Source of the DNA: Purpureocillium takamizusanense
Taxonomy: Eukaryota; Ascomycota; Sordariomycetes; Hypocreales; Ophiocordycipitaceae
DNA: 64,000 bases
Direction of reading: 5' to 3'
NCBI RefSeq assembly: GCF_022605165.1
Contig: NC_063074.1
Location: forward strand, 2,135,501-2,199,500
Numbering within the stretch: the first letter of the stretch is position 1; each line of letters begins with the position of its first letter. Made by a program: the position numbers and the translations under genes. Shown here piece by piece: positions 11,394 to 23,651 of the stretch. Under the pieces are notes generated by a model that was not told the origin of the DNA, made no database searches, and worked only from the letters and a program-made list of their open reading frames with translations.

Positions 11394-14300
11394 ATGCTGT
11401 CAGCGTCGCCGCCAGTTGCGCCGCCCACGCGCGCGTCTCCGTCCAAACGCCCAGCACCGCACGATGACCAGCGGCCCAGGCCGAAACCACGCGTAAATGG
11501 GGGCTTCCTGATCGAGGGTGATGACTCGGAGGACGACGATGACTCCCAGAACCAAGTGCACGTGGCAAAAAGGCGCATGCTGCACCATGACGGCGCAAGC
11601 CGTTTGCAAGCGGACAGCGCCGAAGCAGCCCCCCCCGCGACGGACACCCATGGAAGCGCCGACATTCACGACGTTAACAACGCCGACACAGAGAGCGCTG
11701 TCCATGTCCCGCCGCCAGCTTCTCAATCTCTTTTCTCCCTCTTGTCGCATGGACAAGCACTCCTGCCTATGTCGGTCTTGAACAACATCAACCCCATCGC
11801 GTACAGCGCTAGGTCTCACGACGGCAAAACGGCGACAATCAGACAGAGAAAGGCGACCGCGCCGGCATCCTACGAGTCAATCGTTGCCGCACGATCGAGA
11901 ACCAAGGAAGGGAGAGCAAAGCGCAGCTACTATGGCATCGACATCCACGAACTTATCGATTCTGCCTCCAAGGAGCTGTCCGCCAAGCAACATCCTAGAC
12001 CGGCAGAGCCGAATGTCCCCATCACATCTTTGGAACAGCCTTCAGTCACGGGAAGGAAATCGAGAAAAGCGTTACTGTGGACCGAGAAGTATCGCGCTCG
12101 AAACTTCATGGATCTCTGTGGCGACGACGGGACGAATCGCATGGTCTTGCGTTGGCTGAAGCGGTGGGATCCCGTCGTCTTCCCGGGTGCTGCGAAGCCC
12201 AAGGCGGTCATAGCGAGGCGCCCCGGCATGAACAGTCAAACAGAGGAAGAGAAACCGCACCGCAAGATACTGATGCTCACGGGCCCGCCCGGGCTGGGGA
12301 AGACCACACTGGCCCACGTCTGCGCGAAACAGGCTGGCTACGAGGTGCTCGAGGTCAACGCCAGTGATGACCGCAGCCGCGATGTCGTCAAGAACCGCAT
12401 TCGCACCAGCCTGGGAACCGAAAACGTGAAGACAGTCGCCAACACTAAGAGTGGAAAGGGACCGCCAAAGGTTGCCAAGCCGGTCTGTGTCGTTGTTGAT
12501 GAGGTTGATGGCGCTACAGCTGGAGCTGGAGCGTCCGGAGAAGGCGGGTTTGTCAAGGCACTGATCGACCTCGTGCTTGTTGACCAGAAGAACGCATCAA
12601 CAGTCAAAGATTCGACCGCACACCTGCACGGAAAGAAAAGGAAAGGAGACGACTTTCGGCTGCTGCGGCCCTTGATTCTCATCTGCAACGATGTCTACCA
12701 CCCGTCCCTGCGACCCTTGCGTCAGTCAAATCTGGCCGAAATCATCCACGTCGGCCGACCGTCGATGGAGGCAGTTGTCGGCCGGCTGAAATCTGTATTT
12801 GAAAAGGAAGGCATACCCTGCGAAAAAGATGCTGCCAGAAAGCTATGCGAGGCGGCATGGGGCATGACGACGGGCATCGACGCCAAGCGCGGTGCGGAGA
12901 GCACCGTGGAGGGCGATCTTCGTGGGGTCATGGTCGTGGGCGAGTGGGTTGCTGGTCGCTTCAGGTCGTCGGCCCTGGGGAGCGAGCGCCTGTTGTCGAG
13001 ACAGTGGATCGAGCGCAACGTCCTACACGACTTGGCCAGCAGCGCGGCTGGGGCCCGAGGTCTCGGCCGAGGCAGTGTCAGGGAGATTGTCAACCGGCTC
13101 TTTCAAGAAGGAGGTGGCTTTCCAAAGCAAGCCATGGATCTGTCCCAATCCAAAACCAAGCACGAGCAGCCCAAGACGGAGCTCGGCTTCGGCGAGCAGC
13201 AGAAGAAGCATTCGATGGAACGCCTGCGCCAGATGGTCGACACGAGCGGCGAGATCGGCACCATCATGACAGACATCTTTGCCGAGTACCCGAATCGCGA
13301 GTACAACGACGACATTTACCTAGCCAAGCCCAACGAAGCGTACGACTGGCTTCACTTCCACGACATGTGTCAGTCCCGCCTGTACGCCAGCCAGGAGTGG
13401 GAGCTGGCCCCATACCTCAGCCAACCCATCCTCGCCTGCCACCACCTCTTCGCCTCGCCCAAGAAACACGTTGCCGTCCTCGAGAAGCGCTGGGGCGCCG
13501 ACGCCGAGGAGGACGCGGGGCCACCGGCTCCTTTCTCGGGCCCGCGTGCCAACTACCAGGCCCGCGAGGCGGAGAAGCAGACCCGCGCTGAGCTACAGGC
13601 GATGCAGGCGCAGCTCAGCCCGTCACTGACGCGGTCGTTCCGCAGCGCCGAGGATATGGCTGTCGAGTTCCTGCCCTACCTGGTGCGCATGGTGTCTCCC
13701 GACGTCAAACCCGTCGTCGTCGGCGGCAGCCAGGGGACCACGGCGAGCGTGCGCAAGGAGAGCGAGCGCGAGATGGTGCGTCGGGCCGCCGAGGTGCTTG
13801 CCGAGGTGGGCGTCACGCTGCTCAAGGGGAAAATAGAAGGCGACTCTGTTCCCAGCCGGGGGCCGCAGTACGTCTACCGCATGGACCCGTAAGTCATTGA
13901 CCCCTCGCCTCTCGCCCCTCTCAACATGTGTATATATGTGTGGGTGTATGTACAAGGCGGCATCTAATGACGAGATCCATGGTCTAGTGATCTCGAAGCC
14001 CTGTCCACGTTTGAGTCAGGCGCATCTCTCCTTCTGTCATCGCAGGCGCCGACCCGCTACGCTGTGCGGCAGGTGCTCGACCAAGAGCTCCGGCGAACGA
14101 TTGCCCTTCGCGAAACTACCGCCCGGCAGGCTCGCTTCCGCGCTGGCGACTCTGCTGCTGCTGCCGCCGGCGCCGCGTCCGTGCTGCCGTCCGCCCACCC
14201 CTTGGCGGCCGCGTCGGCCCTCCGGCTGCAGGACAATAATTGCAACAACAACAAGGAGAACCTGTGCGCCGGCGGCGGGGTGGCGCACAAGATGGGGAGC

Positions 14301-14504
14301 CACGACCCGGCGGCGGCAGCGGTGGTCAAGCGCGACTTCTTCGGACGCGTCGTCGAGGTGAAGCCGCTGGCCGAGCTGGACGGCAACAGCGCCGAGAGGC
14401 GGGCCAAGCGCGAGGAGCGCAAGGTGTGGGTGACGTTTCACGAGGGGCTGAACAATGCGGTGCGCAAGCCCATCTCGCTGCAGGAGTTTATGCGTGCGCT
14501 CTGA
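11394..14504 (+). CDS. CTF18: Chromosome transmission fidelity protein 18 (alternative RFC large subunit)
   Basis: AAA+ ATPase of 1003 residues; in the Ctf18-Dcc1-Ctf8-RFC clamp loader it acts on PCNA at replication forks and supports sister-chromatid cohesion. Exons are 11394-13888 and 13988-14504, intron 99 nt with donor GTAAGT; phase continues ...YRMD/P/DLEALSTFES. The N-terminal 200 residues are disordered and acidic. The RFC box entry (LLWTEKYRARNFMDLCGD) is at about 221-240, Walker A (GPPGLGKTT) at about 297-305, Walker B (VVVDEVDGA) at about 365, and the sensor-type VNASDDRS follows Walker A. The C-terminal exon contains KRDFFGRVVEVKPL and VWVTFHEG, the conserved Ctf18 tail; from the family, this tail binds Ctf8-Dcc1. 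An in-frame stop just upstream favours this ATG. Convergent with the flavocytochrome gene. Confidence 0.93.
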
Positions 14505-14872
14505 GGGAGAGCAATGCGCGTAGCAGACGACGCCTTGTTGCTGTCGCAGAAGGAGTGTGTGTGTATGGGGGGGGGGGGGGGGGGGGGGGCGTTGACCCGA
14601 GAATCACGATGGCCATGATGAGCGAAAGGGGGTTGTTGAATATGAAATGCACTTGGAAGTGTGTGGGCCTTGGTACAACCGGTGGGAAACAAAGCAGCGC
14701 TCGTGTATACATGTGCCGTGTAAATACAAGAAAGTGTCTACTCGTTAAGCAAAGGCATCTCTATATGTGCACAATGTTTTGGGTTGGATCCAAAAGACCA
14801 CGATTCCCGCCCCCCATACATACGCCTGGCTGCCTCCTCATTTCCCGGCCGACGGCAACCCACTCAGATATT
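14505..14872. other. Convergent intergenic region with G-run
   Basis: 368 bp between two converging stop codons, so it should hold both 3' UTRs. It contains an uninterrupted run of about 23 G at 14567-14589. No other gene seen. Confidence 0.7.
14567..14589 (+). repeat. Homopolymer run of about 23 G
   Basis: Read directly. Lies about 60 nt downstream of the CTF18 stop codon, inside its probable 3' UTR. The length is also of a kind prone to sequencing error. Confidence 0.85.
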
Positions 14873-16804
14873 TCACAGCTTGGCCTTTGCGGGAGGGTCG
14901 GCGGCGGCCTTGGGCCTTTGCGGCGGCACGACGAGGGGGTCGTAGACGGTGGCGGAGAGGGCGTCGGGGGGCGTCGAGTTGGAGTGGATGAAGAGGCCGC
15001 GGGTGTCGAGCAGGCCTGGGTGCAGGTCCTTGACGGTGGCGCAGCCGATGAGGCGCATGTTCATCTCCATCTCGTCCTTGAGCAGCTGCATGGCGCGCTC
15101 GACGCCGTCCTGGCCGTAGGCGCTCATGGCGTAGAGGAAGGGCCTGCCGATGCCGACGCCGGCGGCGCCGAGGCACAGGGCCTTGAGGATGTCGCTGGCG
15201 CGGCGGAAGCCGCCGTCGACGAAGACCTGGAAGCGCTCCGGGTCGACGCCGCGCTCGCGCAGGACGGGCATGGTCTCGGCGAGGACCTCGATGCCGGAGC
15301 GGGCAAAGTCGAGCTGGCGGCCGCCGTGGTTGGACAGGACGACGCCCTGGACGCCGGCGTCGACGGCGCGGAGCACGTCCTCGACGCGCTGCACGCCCTT
15401 GAGGATGATGGGCATGCCCGTGATGCTGCGGAACCAGGCCATGTCCTTCCACGACAGCGAGGGGTCGATGAAGCTCGAGATGGCGCGGGCGGCGCCCTGG
15501 CTCGTGTCCGTGTCCTGGCCCGACTGGACGTTGCTGCCCTGGTCGGTGAACTTGCTCCGCATGTCCTTTTCGCGCCGGCCAAGCTGGGGCGCGTCGACGG
15601 TGATGAAGAGGCCCCTGCAGCCGCGGGCCTCGGCGTGCTGGACAATCTTACGGGTGATTTCGCGGTCCTTGTTGACGTAGAGCTGCAGCCACTGGACCTG
15701 GTCGCCCCGTCTGGCGTCGACGATCTCGTCAAACGAGCACGAGGCGAGGGTGGGTATCATCTGGACGACGTTGTGGGTGCGGGCGGCGCGGGTGAGGACG
15801 ACTTCGCCCTCGGGGTTGCCCAGCTTGCCGAGGGCGGTTGCGGTGACGTAGAAGGGCACGGAGCATTTCGTCCCGAGCATCGTGGTGGAGAAGTCGACGT
15901 GTTCCACGTCGACGAGGACCTGAGGGCGGAACCAGATCCGATGGATGGCACTGTGGTTCTCGCGCATGGTCTGTGGGGGAGGCCGTTTAGCACTTGGTCA
16001 CATGTACTTCGTAGTACATGTAGGGGACAGGGAATAGTATCACGACGCCGCAGCGGCGGTAGCGGCAGCACCGGCAACACCGGCAATAACGGCAGCAACA
16101 CAGAGGCCGTGCGGAGGGGCAGGAAGCTCGTAAGAAGAAGCCAACTCACAATCTCGTCATCGGCAGCGCTGGAATAATAGCCCCAGGCGGTGCGTTTCAT
16201 GACCCTCCGCGCGACGGCCTCGAAGTCGAAGAGGTTGTAGCACTGGGAGAGCAGGGGCTTCTGGTCGACGCGCTCCAGGCGGTCTGCCTCGTCCGGGTCC
16301 TCCTCCTTGGCCTCCTTGGCGACGGTGTCCATGTCGACTGGGCCGAGGTGCTTGGAGCGATCGAGGTACTTGTCCAGCGTGTCGGGTGGGTGAATGGGGT
16401 CGAATTCTTCTGTGGCATCTTTGCCCTGAGCGAGCGGTCGAGAGTGTCAGTCATGCCATGAGCAAGCAGCCTACGCGAATAAGCAGGTCCGCTGGAAGAA
16501 GAGGCGTACTGCGTATTTCAGGATGATCTTCTGGCCACCGGGATGCTCTACACTCGAGTCAGCTTGGCCGGGCGTGTGTGTGTGTGTGCTGGCTGTCGGC
16601 AGCTGAAGCTCACTCACCGGGTAGGAACTCAGTGACGTCGTATGCTTTGCCCTTTGTGAGAGGCCATCGTCATGGTCAGCGGCGGGCTCCATGATTCATT
16701 TTGCTCAGCGCGGAGCAGCACCGCGGCGGCTAACTCACATGGATGATGACCCAGCATGACTTTGCGCTGTCGTGTGCCGCCACGTCGCTCCCCTTGAGCG
16801 CCAT
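14873..16804 (-). CDS. Flavocytochrome b2-type FMN 2-hydroxyacid dehydrogenase
   Basis: 503 residues from five exons: 16804-16739, 16651-16618, 16547-16510, 16425-16150, 15970-14873; exons 2 and 3 are only 34 and 38 nt. A cytochrome b5 domain (about 5-75) keeps HPGG and a second candidate heme-ligand His in the segment FDPIHPP. The FMN-dependent dehydrogenase domain (about 120-485) keeps the family catalytic set: QLYVN Tyr, FITVDAP Asp, IILKGV Lys, SNHGGRQLD His and Arg, and FVDGGFRRASD for FMN phosphate. This architecture oxidises L-lactate or a related 2-hydroxyacid and passes electrons via heme. The protein starts directly at the b5 domain and lacks the long mitochondrial intermembrane-space presequence of yeast Cyb2, so a cytosolic location is inferred; an unseen upstream exon is the alternative. 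Substrate not determinable. Confidence 0.9.
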
Positions 16805-18007
16805 TGTGTGTGAGTGAGTGTGTGTTTGCGTGTGTTGCGTGCGCGATGCTTCTCCTCCCGGCGGGCCGAGGTCGGTGACGCCCTGTGCGTGTGCGTGTGC
16901 GTGTGCACGATGTACAGTATAGATGTACGGCACGAGAAACAGAAACGAATTTCAATCAGGGAACCAGGGAGGCGGGAGGTCAAAGGAAGATGAATTTCGG
17001 TGTGAGTGAAGCTGGCGAGTTTGTCGGAAGATGATGCCGACTTTGTAATGAGGTGTGTACTAGAGGTTGGTAGTCCCGGATACAAGGACGGCAGCTCTCG
17101 CCCGGCATCCAATCCACCCACCTCCAGTCACACATGCGTGGGGCGGGCAGTTGAGTTGGCCACCGTCAGCGGGCTTGTTCCGCCGGATGAACGACATTGG
17201 AATCCATGACATAGCCTGGGCTGGAGCCGACGACACCTAGGGCGGGGCGGCCTTTTCCCCGCGCCCGCAGCGCCCCTCCCCGCCTGGAGCGGCCCCCTGA
17301 GGAAAGTGCCACCGTCTCCCACGCTCAGAGGCATGTGCGCCTCCGCAATCGTCAACCTGGAATACGTCGACGCTCGCTGACTCGCCACACCCGCCGGAAG
17401 CCAAGCCCCTCCAGCGCCCGTCACCACTGCGCTGCGGGCACAACTCTACCTATGCCCAAGCCGCCCCAGCGTCGCTACCTGTAGTACCTAGGTACCTACC
17501 TGTAAGGTACTAGGTATGTATAAATCTCGGGTGCGGAACCCATCCATGCTGGACCGGCCCACCCGCTTCTCGGGGAAAAGGAACGCGGGCGACCAAGCGG
17601 GCGACCAAGCATTACAACTCAGATAATACCCGTCGGGCTTCTTCTTCCAGTCAGCGCAGCCCCTGGCGAATGATGCCCTCGGCATTTGTCACCATCATGT
17701 TCGGTATTCGCAGTGGCGACGGCGCGGCCTGCAGCCACCTTTCTTTGTACTCCGTACCTTGCATGGCGACTTCCAACACGAGGTACTTCGTAAGTGCACA
17801 CCAAGTTACTTTGCTCTGGACTCCTACATAGTACCAACCACACCGGGCATGCCATGCACCGCATGCAACACCAATTGTCCTCGCGGCGGCGCTGGCCAGA
17901 GCCTCTTGTTCATCAGAATGCTTCCTATTCATTTGCTTTTGCCATGTGACCCCACGCCATGCCGGACCACCCCGTCCCATCAACCGCACTGCCTCACACA
18001 GCAACCC
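16805..18007. other. Intergenic region with TG repeats and TAGGTACCTA motifs
   Basis: 1.2 kb upstream of the flavocytochrome gene and downstream of BRO1. It holds imperfect TG arrays near 16807-16905 and a dense patch TACCTAGGTACCTACC at 17485-17500 with further TAGGTA at 17511-17516. No supported gene. Confidence 0.6.
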
Positions 18008-18223
18008 TCACTTCCATGCGCTCAGTCCCGCCCACGGGTCGTGTGCCTGTTGCGCCGGCGGCCCTTGTGTTGGCCTCGCCTGCCCGCCGCTCGGCGTATA
18101 CTCGTACTCCTGGTTGCCATAGTGGATCGTCTGCTGCGGCCCCAGCGGCGGCGGGCCCGGTGGCGGAGGCGGCGGCACGAACCCGGGCGGCACATAGCCC
18201 GCCGGCGCCTGCTGCTGTGCTGC

Positions 18224-18264
<41 letters not shown>

Positions 18265-21200
18265 GCTGTTGCTGTTGGCCCCCGTACCCCTGGTACATTT
18301 GGTGCTGGCCCTGCCCAAACGTCGTCTGGTTCGGCGGCGGCGAAGCAGGGCCCCTCATGGCGCCCATGCCAAACGACGACTGATGCGGCGGCGGCGATGT
18401 AGGGCCCGGGTTTCGACCGTACTGGCTCGGGTTGTATGACGGATGTGAGAATGTACTCGCCGGCGGCGGACTTGAATAGCCTGGATAGCTCCCTTGCTGT
18501 GCATGTTGTGGCTGGTGCTGCTGCTTCTGCATCATGTGCACCTGGTTCGGTGGTGGTGACGTCGGCACCTGGTACTGGCCCTGGAAGTTGGTCTGCGGGT
18601 ATCGCGGCCCTTGTCCGGGTTGGAACAGCGGCGCCGGCGTCGGTCGCCCAGATGCTGTTGTCGCCGGGGGCGACTTTGCCGGGTCCATGGACATGCGCTC
18701 CATCAGCCCGCGCAGCCGCTCCCGCTCCAGCTCCGCTTGGCTGCTCTTGCCCGCCGACCGCTCTTGCTCGATCTGGTTGAGCAGCTGAGCGCCCTCGGCT
18801 CTCCGGTTGTTGACGAATGACTCGACGTTCTTATCCAAGCTCTCCACCGTCTCCCTCATCTCCGAGTACCAGTTCTTGGCGCTCTGCAGTCCGGCCTCCA
18901 GATCCAGAAACTCCTGGTACGCCCGCTTGTACTTGTTGATGACTGACGACCGCTGACGCTGAATCGTTTCGTATTTGCTCTGCTCGGCCCGCACCCGCTT
19001 GTCCTGCAGCAGGGCGTTGAAGGTCGCTGTGAGCTCCTTCATCAGCGCCGACTGCTTGTGATTCGCCTGCAGCAGTCGATTCTGATGCGGCCGAAACTTC
19101 TCCAGCTCCTGCTCGAACAGCTGCGCTTCGTAGTTTGATATCGACTTCTTGTTGAGTATCAAAACCTGCGAGATGTCGTCGTTGTGAACCTGTATCCCGT
19201 CAGTAGACGCCAATTTATGTTGTCGGCTTGCTCTAGTCTTTCCCGTACCTTCTCCTTGAGATCTTTCAACACTTGATTGCGCTCTCGCTTGACTAGGTTC
19301 AGCTTCTTGAGAATCTCCTCCACCCTGTTGATCTGATCCATGACGCTGGGCCCGCTCTCGCCGAAATCCGCATCGAGAAGATTCGGCTCAGCCGCCGCTG
19401 GACTCGTCGCGTTGCTGCCGCGCCCCCTGGCTACAGCCACGGCTTGCTGGAAGAGCTGGTCCACCTCGCCATCCTCTGCAGCCCGTCGCATCTCGTCAAA
19501 CTCGGCTCCGTTCTGGCGCAGTTTCGCGGCGAGCTGGCTGTCGCTCCTCAAAGCCTCCTCCAAGGCGTCGCCATAGTTTCGGATGTCACCTCTCAATGTC
19601 GTCGTCAGGCGGGCGCTGGGTTGCTGGCTCCACTCATTTTCGTATTTGGAACGCATCTTCTCGCAGACACTCTCTTCCATGTCCAGCTGCTTCGTCTTCT
19701 TTTCGAGTGTCGACAGGATCGATTCCCTCTCTGTTCTCAGGAACTCGAAGATCGAGGCGGGGTTCTCGTGGTCCGCTACATCAACACACCATTGTCTGAA
19801 GTCTTCGTCCGGCAGTATGTCCTGGTCAAATCCGCCCTTGAGGACCTGAAGGGCACCAGGGAGCCGCAGGTAGTCCAGGCTGGCTGCCATTTCCCCATTG
19901 GCTGTGTCCACCTTTTCGGTCTCGGCCCGCACCAGCTTGGCCTTTTCCTCATCGTATAAGCTGGCAGATTCGGTCACGGCCATGGGCACGATTTTGCCGA
20001 ACAGGTCCGGACCAGTAATACGCGAAATATCCTGTCCCGCATAGAGCTCACTGACCGGTATCGGCTTGGCGGCAGGGAGTTTGGAGATGGCGGGTAAACT
20101 CGCTTCGACGGGAACGGTCTGATGGTAGACAAAGTCGTTGTCTTTGACAGCTTCGCGCAGCTTCTCTTGAGCAGTCGAAAACTGTCGTTTCGTGAGCTCC
20201 TGCAGCAGGCCGCTCGTCTCAGCACCCAGATTCGAACTCGACGGCACCGAGGCAGGAAAATTTCTCGCCATACGCTCCGCCTCCTTGGCGAGAGTTTCGG
20301 CGACTTGGAGGCGGCCCACGGCAATTCCGTGCTCGCCCGCCTCGTCATCCGCCAAGGCTTGATAGTATTGCGCTGTGGAGTTGAAGAGATGGGCTTTGAT
20401 CTAGGCTGCGTCAGGCTGCTATCATTTTTGAGGAGGTAGGGGGCAACAAGAAGAGGCCGGCCACATACCTGTACAAGCGTCAACCAAACCTTCTCAAAGA
20501 TGGCACGGTTCACGTTGTCCTGGACGCCCTCGATAGACTGGCTATAAAGGTGGCCAGTCTGCGCCGCTAACTTGGCTAGGAGCCCAATCTTCTTCTGATC
20601 CGCCACTTGCTTCTCGAGGAATATCTCCTGCGCCTGCGCGAGCATGATCTGGATGAGCGTCTTGACAGTCTCGCGGCTGAGGTCAAAGGATGGTGCATGG
20701 AGGAAATTCTCGTTGATATATGTGAACATGCCGGCGGATGCTTGGAAGGAGTGGTATGCCGTCTTGAGAGCGGACTCGTCAGCGCGGTTCTGGAAGGCGC
20801 CATGGCCGGAAAGGATGGCGGAGATGTTGAAGATGACGGATGCCTTTTCGAAGGCCAGGGAATATTGCGTCGTGGGCTTATGGGTGAAGGCATCGAACCT
20901 GCATTTGCGCAAGAGGCGAGGCGGTCAGCTGGGCCCACATCCCCACGGGTTGCAGGAGAAAGCCCAAAGGCGAGGCGCGGGGCGTACCATGTGAAAGATA
21001 TCTTGATGTGCTGCTCGTCTATTGGGAAGCGCAGATCCAGCAGCTCCAGCTGGCCGTAGTAGCGGTAGAGCATATCACGGCCCGAGGGGCTCTCCTTGCC
21101 GGCGCCGCGCATGTCCTGGCGCAGGCGGTTGAGCGTGGCACACTCCTCAGCGTAGCGCTCGGGATCATCGCCGTACGTGTCACGGATGTAGGCCTTCAAG

Positions 21201-21265
21201 GGCGCGACCCAGTCGATCTCGTTGGTGGCCTTGAGCGGCGCCGAGATCATGGGAGACTGCGTCAT
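18008..21265 (-). CDS. bro1: BRO1 / vacuolar protein-sorting class E protein
   Basis: 1013 residues from exons 21265-20988, 20898-20469, 20400-19249 and 19189-18008; introns 89, 68 and 59 nt, all phase-consistent (for example FTW/FDAFTHKP and LVQ/IKAHLF). The N-terminal BRO1 domain (about 1-390: PMISAPLKATNEIDW, YRYYGQLELLDLRFP, KASVIFNISAILS, AYHSFQASAGMF) binds ESCRT-III Snf7. A coiled-coil V domain follows (about 400-780). The C-terminus is Pro/Gln-rich with repeated SPPPNQ-like units, about 18 consecutive Gln and PPPPPPGPPP. Bro1 acts on endosomes during multivesicular body formation, recruiting deubiquitinase. I prefer BRO1 over the paralogous PalA/Rim20 because the first 40 residues match the Bro1 start (MTQSPMISAPLKATNEIDW) and the length fits. 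Confidence 0.93.
18224..18276 (-). repeat. CAA/CAG repeat encoding polyglutamine in BRO1
   Basis: Almost pure CAA repeat on the coding strand (TTG on plus), with CAG interruptions at its upstream coding end. It encodes about 18 consecutive glutamines and is likely length-polymorphic between strains. Confidence 0.9.
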
Positions 21266-23651
21266 GGTGTCTTGTACGACCGGACAGGTCTAAGCTGGGG
21301 CGGTTCCGCGTGGAGTGCGATGTGTCGGTCGACAGGCGGGTCAGCCAGTCGCATGAATGCGCGACCAAGGCGGCGTGACAGATGCGAACGAGCGTGTTGG
21401 GCACACTCGGAAGCGGGACAGGAGCGCAAGGCAGGTGCGGCAGCGGCGGGCAGGCGGGCGGCGGCGGCAGCGCAGCGCAGAGCCGTGCCTGTGCCGCGTC
21501 GCGGTCTCTCGTCGACGGTGACAGCGGGGCTGCGTGAGGGGTGAGTGAGGCGACGAGAAGGACTGGCAGGGCTGGTGGGAGCTTCGGGAGGTCGCCTCTT
21601 ATGCGGCCAGGTCGACAAGCAAGGCACGGACGGCTCCTTGGTGCAGCGGCAGCAGCGTCGTTCGGCACCTGGTGCTCCCGCCTGTGGCTTCGAAGCGTGA
21701 GGGGGTGGTGGGCGTGCGGCCGGGCAGTCGATCGAGTGGCTGGCGGGTGCACCGGAGGCTGTGCCGCGGTATTATCCAGGAGGGATCGCGAGCGGACTGG
21801 TTACTGGCGGCGGCGGCGGTGGTGGTGGTGGTGCTGCTGCTGTTGGCGCGGCCGTCGAGAGAGTTGATGGACGCAGGTCACGTCGTTCGAGAAGCAGAAA
21901 GCGGGGTCTGACTCTGGGGGGTGGTTTGATGAGCTGTCGGACAGTCGGAGCACATAAGGTAACTACTAACTCGGTGCCTGCCCTCGCTTCAGCTACCGCA
22001 CCGCACCGGAGCTGCCTCTGTCAACCGCCCCGGTACCCTTTCCGTGCCTGCCTATAGTAGCACCTTGCTTGCCTTACTTAGTAACCTTTCATTACTTGGG
22101 TGTACCAACTTAGTGCACTGGTCGCAGCGCCTGGGCCGCCAATGGCGACAGGCGCAAGGTATCAAGGTGAACCCGCTGGAACCACCAGAGCTCACAGCTG
22201 AGCTATGACGCAGGCGGGGGTCAGAGCCTGTTTGGGCAGCTCCAACTCGGAAGGTGCTCCCGGTGGCCCTGCTGTACTTCGCAGCTACGTACGAAGTACT
22301 GTACGGCCTCATCTGAGGCGACCCCATAAAACACAATACACGTACTGAGTCACTCAGCATCCGAGTTGTCGCTCGCGTAGGTAGGTACTATCGTGTCGAG
22401 TCGTCTATTCTCTGTCGTTAGATCAACCATGGCTTTCGAAACATGTCAGACCTCATGCGGACGGGACGATACTCCCCTGTGGCTGGACGCATACACGCGC
22501 GCGCGCGCGAATGACGGGGCCAGACGTTGTCGAGTGCGTGGCGCGGCATGACGAAGCGCTTCGTGGCAGCAGCATGGGCTCGGCACACTCGGTCCAGATG
22601 CACGGATTGGACAAGCCCCAGCACGGGTGCTCCCAACGCGAACAACAAGGCCCTGCCCCCTCCACTCACCTCACCAGCGCCGAGTTGTTTCATGAATCTG
22701 AGCAGGCAGGGACGGATCTCGGTTGGGCTTTGTTGGTAACTAGCGGTGGACGCTCGTAGCCGCCGAGACGACGCCTCCAAGACAAGGTCAAGGTTGGCGC
22801 ATCATTCATAGTCTCAATTGCAAGATGCACCTCCACAGCCCCCCTCCCCCCCCCTTCCCCTAGGCTGCGTTGAAGATGTCCTGCCTGTGTTGGGGTTGCA
22901 GATCTACGATCATCCTGCTGGTGGCACAGTGAGTGCACGTTTACCTCCTCGCGCGCATCGATAACAAACAGCCACGACGAAGTACTTGATACTCTATGCA
23001 TCATCCCCGGGCGCAGCACCACCACGGACTCTGTCATCACCCAGGCAGCATCGTGACTTGGGCGCGTGGCTAGCGAAGCGCACGCGGCTGACGCGACAGC
23101 GCCGGCGCGGCCATCCACAGCACGATTCATCCCACGGCCGAGCCGGCGTAATCAGCGACGCCATACTTGGTAACCGTCTCCCACGTCGCTCACAGGTTGT
23201 AACCAAAAACACCAGACGACAAAACAGCCACAGCAGCTAGTCACTACCCGGAGCTTATGCAGGTGACGAAGCCACGTCCGAGCCGGCAAACGCCGCCTCG
23301 GCGCCCCGATTGGCCCGGCCCCGGCGCTTCGCTGTCAAATGTCCCCGTGGTGCGGCATAGCAACCGCCGCTCCCGCAACGGCCCGCGCTTCCTCAACTTG
23401 ATGCTTACCTGGCACGGCACGGCACAGCATCGCAAGGCATGGCATCTCGGTGCTTCACGAGGCAGGCGAGATTTTACATCTGAGCTCGCATTTCGTTGAC
23501 TGGCGGTTGCTGACATGGAGACATGTGTGTGCCCCCTACTTGATAAAAAAAATCACACAATTCCATACCCAACGCCTTGTGGACTGGTGGCCAACAGTCC
23601 CCCTTCCCAACGCTAGTGCCAAATACATTCCGTCTCTCAGCCCTTGGAGTC
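21266..23651. other. Intergenic region upstream of BRO1
   Basis: 2.4 kb between the BRO1 start and the 3' end of the phospholipase D gene. It contains GGC/GGT-rich stretches near 21800-21845, a GC dinucleotide run at 22496-22509, TAGGTAGGTA at 22378-22387 and C-rich runs near 22845. No supported gene; open frames are compositionally biased and domain-free. Confidence 0.55.

Noticed and set aside
14240..16177. Long plus-strand open frame of 645 codons
   Set aside because: It runs through the CTF18 last exon out of frame, the G-run, and then antisense to the flavocytochrome gene. Its composition is that of a GC-rich shadow frame and no domain is visible.
18008..21265. PalA/Rim20 as identity for the BRO1-domain protein
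   Set aside because: PalA also has a BRO1 domain, but the N-terminal sequence and long Pro/Gln-rich tail fit Bro1 better.
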